Part shown: positions 59,876-64,000 of the stretch, in pieces
How positions within the stretch are numbered: position 1 is the first letter of the stretch
Layout: each line of letters begins with the position of its first letter
NCBI RefSeq assembly: GCF_003201105.1
Contig: NZ_QICJ01000002.1
Location: 496,001-560,000 of the forward strand
Origin: Dyella sp. AtDHG13
Lineage (GTDB): Bacteria > Pseudomonadota > Gammaproteobacteria > Xanthomonadales > Rhodanobacteraceae
DNA length: 64,000 bases
Reading direction: 5' to 3'
Translations under genes and position numbers: made by a program
The notes under the pieces: generated by a model
What the model saw: the letters and a program-made list of their open reading frames with translations, nothing else
Told to the model about the DNA's origin: nothing
Database searches by the model: none

Positions 59876-61966
59876 TTATTGCCCGACCAGCCAATACCCG
59901 CCGAGCAGCAGGATAAGGCCGAGAATCATCGCGAAGGCATAGTGATAGAGGTAACCGGACTGCAGGCGACGCACGCCACCCGCGATGCGGTCCACCAGAC
60001 TCGCCGAACCATTGATCAGCACACCGTCGATCACCGCCGCATCGCCGCCCTTCCACAGGACACGACCCAGCGCCATGCCGCCACGGGCAAAGACGATGTA
60101 GTACACCGCGTCAAACCAGTACTTGTGGTTGAGCACGTTGTAGATCGGCTTCAGCGCACTCTTGATGCGATCGGCCACGGACGGGTTGAACAGGTAGATG
60201 TAGGTCTGGATGGCGAACGCCGCCAGCACCAGGAAGAACGGCAGCTGCGTGAAGCCATGCAGGCCGGCGGACGCCCAGTCGTGGAACTCTTTGCCCAGCT
60301 CGCCGAGCACGTTGTTCGCTTCGTTGACGTGGATGGCCGAACCGAACCACTCGCCGAACAGCATCGGCTTCACCGCCAGCGCACCCACGATGATGGACGG
60401 GATCGCCAGCAGGATCAGCGGCAGCGTCACCACCCACGGCGACTCCTTCGGCGTATCGTGCATGATGCCCGGCTCGTGATGGCCGTGGTCGTCCTTGTGC
60501 GAGACGTGATGATGTTCGTCGTGCGCGTCGTGACCGGCATGCGCGTAATCGTCGTGACCGTGACCATGACCGTGGCCATGATCGTGCACCACCACGAAGC
60601 GCTCCTTGCCGTGGAAGGTCAGGTACATCTGGCGGAAGGTGTACAGCGCGGTGACGAAGGCGCCGGCCATCACGCAGAAGTACGCGTAGCTGGCGCCCAG
60701 GCGATGCGACTCGCCCACGGCTTCGATGATGGCGTCCTTCGAATAGAAGCCCGCGAAGAACGGCACGCCGCACAGCGCCAGCGAACCGATCCACATGGTG
60801 ATCCAGGTGATCGGCATGTACTTGCGCAGGCCGCCCATGTAGCGCATGTCCTGCTCATGGTGCATGGCGATGATCACCGAGCCCGCGCCCAGGAACAGCA
60901 GCGCCTTGAAGAAGGCGTGGGTCATCAGGTGGAACACGGCGCCGGCATAGGCCGACACACCCAGCGCTACCGTCATGTAGCCCAGCTGCGACAGCGTGGA
61001 GTACGCGACGACGCGCTTGATGTCGTTCTGCACGATGCCGATCAGGCCGGTGAACAGCGCGCCGGTGGCGCCGATGATCATCACGAAGCTGAGCGCGGTC
61101 TCCGACAGTTCGAAGATCGGCGACATGCGGGCCACCATGAAGATGCCGGCGGTCACCATGGTCGCAGCGTGGATCAGCGCCGAGATCGGGGTCGGGCCTT
61201 CCATCGAATCCGGCAGCCACACATGCAGCGGCACCTGGGCGGACTTGCCCATCGCGCCGACGAACAGGCAGATGCAGATGACCGTGGCGGCATCCCAATG
61301 CGTGTTCTGCGTGATCTGCAGCGTCTTGCCCACCAGGGTCGACGCGGCGGCGAAGGCCGTGGCGTAGTCCAGCGTGTTGAGGAAGTACAGCACGCCGGCG
61401 ATGCCCAGCAGGAAGCCGAAGTCACCCACGCGGTTGACCAGGAAGGCCTTGAGGTTGGCGAAGATCGCCGTGGGGCGCTTGTACCAGAAGCCGATCAGCA
61501 GGTACGACACCAGGCCCACCGCTTCCCAGCCGAAGAACAGCTGCATGAAGTTGTTGCTCATCACGAGCATCAACATCGAGAAGGTGAACAGCGAGATGTA
61601 GCTGAAGAAGCGCTGGTAGCCCGGGTCATCGGCCATGTAGCCGATGGTGTAGACGTGCACCAGCAGCGACACGAAGGTCACCACCACCATCATCATGGCG
61701 GTCAGGCGATCGATCATGAAGCCGACGTGGGCGCTGTAGTGGCCGATGTCGAACCAGGTGTAGATGTTCTGGTTGTAGACCGGCGCACCGCCCGCGGTGA
61801 TCTGGTACAGCACGTAGAACGACAGGCCGCAGGCCACCGCCACGCCAAGGATGGTCGCGGTGTGGGCGCCGGCCCGGCCGATGAAGCGGCCAAAGAAACC
61901 CGCCAGCACGCATCCGACGAGCGGCGCGAGGGCGATGGTCAGCAGGATGGAGGTAGAAAGTTCCAC
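59876..61966 (-). CDS. nuoL: NADH-quinone oxidoreductase subunit L
   Basis: 696 residues, the largest antiporter-like subunit with the C-terminal lateral helix. FGWEAVGLVSYLLIGFWY, PLHVWLPDSMEGPTPISAL and HAATMVTAGIF are typical. The start is a GTG at 61966, 4 bases after the nuoK stop. A very His- and Asp-rich loop (about residues 456-499, with HGHGHGHDD and HDEHHHVSH runs) is inserted between membrane segments; E. coli NuoL (613) lacks it. Confidence 0.96.
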   Translation of the reverse strand: MELSTSILLTIALAPLVGCVLAGFFGRFIGRAGAHTATILGVAVACGLSFYVLYQITAGGAPVYNQNIYTWFDIGHYSAHVGFMIDRLTAMMMVVVTFVSLLVHVYTIGYMADDPGYQRFFSYISLFTFSMLMLVMSNNFMQLFFGWEAVGLVSYLLIGFWYKRPTAIFANLKAFLVNRVGDFGFLLGIAGVLYFLNTLDYATAFAAASTLVGKTLQITQNTHWDAATVICICLFVGAMGKSAQVPLHVWLPDSMEGPTPISALIHAATMVTAGIFMVARMSPIFELSETALSFVMIIGATGALFTGLIGIVQNDIKRVVAYSTLSQLGYMTVALGVSAYAGAVFHLMTHAFFKALLFLGAGSVIIAMHHEQDMRYMGGLRKYMPITWITMWIGSLALCGVPFFAGFYSKDAIIEAVGESHRLGASYAYFCVMAGAFVTALYTFRQMYLTFHGKERFVVVHDHGHGHGHGHDDYAHAGHDAHDEHHHVSHKDDHGHHEPGIMHDTPKESPWVVTLPLILLAIPSIIVGALAVKPMLFGEWFGSAIHVNEANNVLGELGKEFHDWASAGLHGFTQLPFFLVLAAFAIQTYIYLFNPSVADRIKSALKPIYNVLNHKYWFDAVYYIVFARGGMALGRVLWKGGDAAVIDGVLINGSASLVDRIAGGVRRLQSGYLYHYAFAMILGLILLLGGYWLVGQ

Positions 61967-61970
61967 GGGG

Positions 61971-62276
61971 TCAGCCCTTCATGCTGTCGATTTCGGCGAC
62001 GTTGATGGTGCTGCGGTTACGGAACAGCAGGACCAGGATCGCCAGGCCGATGGCGGTTTCCGCCGCGGCCACGGTAAGGATGAAGAACACGAACACCTGC
62101 CCCGCCACGTCGTTGTTGAAACGCGAGAACGCGACGAAGTTGATGTTCACCGCCAGCAGCATCAGCTCGATCGACATCAACAGCACGATGACGTTCTTGC
62201 GGTTGATGAAGAGACTGGCCAGGGCGATGCAGAACAGCACCGCGCCGAGCACGATGAAGTGCGAAAGCGTGATCAT
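61971..62276 (-). CDS. nuoK: NADH-quinone oxidoreductase subunit K
   Basis: 101 residues with three transmembrane helices, the usual size. The conserved membrane glutamates lie in [17 protein letters not shown] and [12 protein letters not shown]. It overlaps the nuoJ stop by 4 bases (ATGA). Confidence 0.96.
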   Translation of the reverse strand: MITLSHFIVLGAVLFCIALASLFINRKNVIVLLMSIELMLLAVNINFVAFSRFNNDVAGQVFVFFILTVAAAETAIGLAILVLLFRNRSTINVAEIDSMKG

Positions 62277-62932
62277 GGGGTGGTCTCCTTGCCCGGTGCC
62301 GGCTGCGGCGCGACGGGAACTTCCGCCGCCATCTTCACCACGCGTACGCGGTCACGCGCATTGACGCGGACCTGCTGCGAAGCCTGCTGGTGACGCACGC
62401 CGCTGCGCTGGCGCAGGGTCAGCACGACTGCCGCGACCACGCCCACCGTGAGGATCAGCGCAGCGATTTCGAACGGCAGCAGGAACTGGGTGTAGAGCGC
62501 CTGGCCCAGCCATGCGGTGTTGGACACCGGCACGCCATCCAAGGTGGCCGGGTTGGCGCCCATCACCGTCTCGTGCATGGCGCGCACGCCGATGAGGCCG
62601 AGCATTTCGCCCAGCATGACCAGGGCCACGATGATGCCGACCGGCAGGTACTTGATGAAGCCTTCTCTCACCTGCTCCTGCTTGATGTCCAGCATCATCA
62701 CTACGAACAGGAACAGCACCATCACCGCGCCCACGTAGACCACGATGAGGGCGATGGCGAGGAACTCGGCCTCGGCCAGCAGCCAGATGCAGGCGGTGCT
62801 GAAGAAGGTCAGCACCAGCGAGAGCACGGCATGCACCGAGTTGCGCAGCGTGATCACGCCCAGCGCGGCCACCACGGTGACGGCCGCGAAGGCATAGAAA
62901 CACACGAGTTGGAACATATTCGGATCGATCAT
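62273..62932 (-). CDS. nuoJ: NADH-quinone oxidoreductase subunit J
   Basis: 219 residues with five membrane helices. [21 protein letters not shown] contains the pi-bulge helix with its conserved Tyr/Gly. The C-terminal tail after about residue 175 is basic and longer than in E. coli (184). The start is 12 bases after the nuoI stop. Confidence 0.95.
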   Translation of the reverse strand: MIDPNMFQLVCFYAFAAVTVVAALGVITLRNSVHAVLSLVLTFFSTACIWLLAEAEFLAIALIVVYVGAVMVLFLFVVMMLDIKQEQVREGFIKYLPVGIIVALVMLGEMLGLIGVRAMHETVMGANPATLDGVPVSNTAWLGQALYTQFLLPFEIAALILTVGVVAAVVLTLRQRSGVRHQQASQQVRVNARDRVRVVKMAAEVPVAPQPAPGKETTP

Positions 62933-62944
62933 GATGTCCCGTCC

Positions 62945-63436
62945 TCAGCGATACGCGGCGTCTTGAGCGCGGTTGGCCGCGATTTCGGCTTCGAAGCGAT
63001 CGCCGATGGCGAGCAGCTGCGGCTTGGTCACCACGTTCTCGCCACGCTGCTCGAAGTGGTACTCGTGGATGTGCGTCTCGACGATCGAGTCGACCGGGCA
63101 GCTCTCCTCGCAGAAACCGCAGAAGATGCACTTGAACAGGTCGATGTCGTAGCGCGTGGTGCGGCGCTGGCCGTCGCTTTCACGCGGGGCCGAGTCGATG
63201 GTGATGGCCAGGGCCGGGCACACCGCCTCGCACAGCTTGCACGCGATGCAGCGCTCCTCGCCGTTGGCGTAGCGGCGCAGCGCATGCAGGCCGCGGAAGC
63301 GGTTGGACTTGGGGATGTGCTCCATCGGGTAGCGCATCGTGTACTTCGGGCTGAACATGTATCGCATGGTCAGGCCCAAGCCCTTGAACAGCTCGATGAG
63401 CAGCAGGCTCTTGAAATAGTGAGTAACGCGGGACAT
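62945..63436 (-). CDS. nuoI: NADH-quinone oxidoreductase subunit I
   Basis: 163 residues. Two 4Fe-4S motifs, [13 protein letters not shown] and [13 protein letters not shown], form clusters N6a and N6b that pass electrons towards N2 and quinone. The [15 protein letters not shown] segment after the N-terminal helix is typical. It follows nuoH by 8 bases. Confidence 0.97.
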   Translation of the reverse strand: MSRVTHYFKSLLLIELFKGLGLTMRYMFSPKYTMRYPMEHIPKSNRFRGLHALRRYANGEERCIACKLCEAVCPALAITIDSAPRESDGQRRTTRYDIDLFKCIFCGFCEESCPVDSIVETHIHEYHFEQRGENVVTKPQLLAIGDRFEAEIAANRAQDAAYR

Positions 63437-63444
63437 GGTTTTCT

Positions 63445-64000
63445 TCAGCCTCCCGTGCCGACGGTGACCCAGCCGAAATACTTCATGCAGCCGGCGACGA
63501 GGACCCAGACGATGGTGATGGGAATGAACACCTTCCAGCCCAGACGCATGATCTGGTCATAGCGGTAACGCGGGAAGCTGGCGCGGAACCACAGGAACAG
63601 GAAGGCAAACACGAACACCTTGGCGAACAGCCAGAACACGCTGTCCGTGCCGAGGAAACCCCACGAGGCGGGGAACGGCGACAGCCAGCCGCCCAGGAAC
63701 AGGATCGAGGCCAGGAAGCTGACCAGGATCATGTTGGCGTATTCGGCCAGGAAGAACAGCGCGAACGCCGAGCCCGAATATTCCACGTGGAAGCCGGCGA
63801 CGATTTCCGACTCGCCTTCCGCCACGTCGAACGGCGCGCGGTTGGTTTCGGCCACGCCCGAGATGAAGTAGATGACGAAGACCGGCAGCAACGGCCACAT
63901 GAACCACTCGAAGACGCCCTTCGAACCGGCCTGGGCATGCACGATGTCGGTGAGGTTCAGCGAACCGGCCAGCACCAGCACGCAGACCAGGCACAGGCCC
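63445..64000 (-). CDS. nuoH: NADH-quinone oxidoreductase subunit H, C-terminal part (cut by window edge)
   Basis: About 185 C-terminal residues are visible; the gene continues past base 64000. The conserved quinone-site segment [29 protein letters not shown] is present (shown as parts [10 protein letters not shown] and [15 protein letters not shown]), followed by three to four membrane helices and [20 protein letters not shown]. It anchors the complex I membrane arm near the quinone channel. Confidence 0.95.
   Translation of the reverse strand, partial: GLCLVCVLVLAGSLNLTDIVHAQAGSKGVFEWFMWPLLPVFVIYFISGVAETNRAPFDVAEGESEIVAGFHVEYSGSAFALFFLAEYANMILVSFLASILFLGGWLSPFPASWGFLGTDSVFWLFAKVFVFAFLFLWFRASFPRYRYDQIMRLGWKVFIPITIVWVLVAGCMKYFGWVTVGTGG

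Noticed and set aside
57019-59916. A plus-strand open frame of about 960 codons opposite nuoN and nuoM
   Set aside because: His/Gln/Arg-rich shadow of transmembrane genes; no signal peptide, motif or ribosome binding site.

Overview
The window is a GC-rich chromosomal segment of a gammaproteobacterium. Gene content and style point to the Xanthomonadales, most likely the Rhodanobacteraceae (Dyella/Rhodanobacter/Luteibacter-like). This is inference from family resemblance: a PilH very like those of Xanthomonadales, a class III PHA synthase pair, mtnA next to gyrA, and a YtrA-type regulator whose promoter carries a GGTG-N16-CACC operator of the kind I recall from Xanthomonas. No rRNA, prophage, transposase or CRISPR array is visible. 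Most of the window is conserved core genome.

Layout. 1-4612 (minus): cellulose secretion genes bcsB-bcsZ-bcsC, with bcsC cut by the left edge and no bcsA beside them. 5027-5812: an SDR protein lacking the usual catalytic residues. 6028-10152 (plus): a YtrA-type operon of small secreted protein, GntR/YtrA repressor, ABC ATPase and ABC permease, with two related lipoproteins behind it. 10192-13322: fumC and purB, divergent, with an inverted repeat pair between them. 13513-14656: a glutathione transferase divergent from an HxlR regulator. 14874-26110: a sulfur assimilation region (cysK, cysG, a CysB-like regulator, a fused ATP sulfurylase/APS kinase, cysH, cysI, cysJ and a TSUP transporter). 26155-27875: the ribosomal oxygenase roxA and a coupled hypothetical gene. 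28134-33892: sucA-sucB-lpd. 34111-40444: LOG protein, YhdH-like reductase, PilH, CbpA-like J protein, peroxiredoxin, amidohydrolase and a DUF427-type protein. 40503-47079 (minus): gyrA, gtrA-type gene, mtnA, a PspC-domain peptide and phaC/phaE. 47261-56787 (minus): the classical metY-rimP-nusA-infB-rbfA-truB-rpsO-pnp translation/RNA cluster. 56902-64000 (minus): nuoN-M-L-K-J-I-H of respiratory complex I, with nuoH cut by the right edge.

Functional logic. In the sulfur block, Sat/APS kinase makes PAPS, CysH reduces it to sulfite, CysJI (with siroheme from CysG) reduces sulfite to sulfide, and CysK makes cysteine. The suc operon supplies the 2-oxoglutarate dehydrogenase complex. The phaE/phaC pair makes polyhydroxyalkanoate. 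The YtrA operon looks autoregulated: an operator overlaps the -10 box of a strong promoter ahead of the secreted-protein gene.

The least explained structure is in short repeats. A 53-bp two-hairpin element occurs four times, always in intergenic gaps (tandem between sucA and sucB, between rpsO and pnp, between rbfA and infB), and its stems carry compensatory changes. A 177-bp element with 51-bp inverted ends lies between the CysB-like gene and sat. A second repeat family (GGGGAGAGGG hairpins) flanks fumC/purB, cysK and the CysB-like gene. A perfect 20-bp stem sits in the rpsO leader. The initiator tRNA gene reads as having a U1.U72 mismatch.
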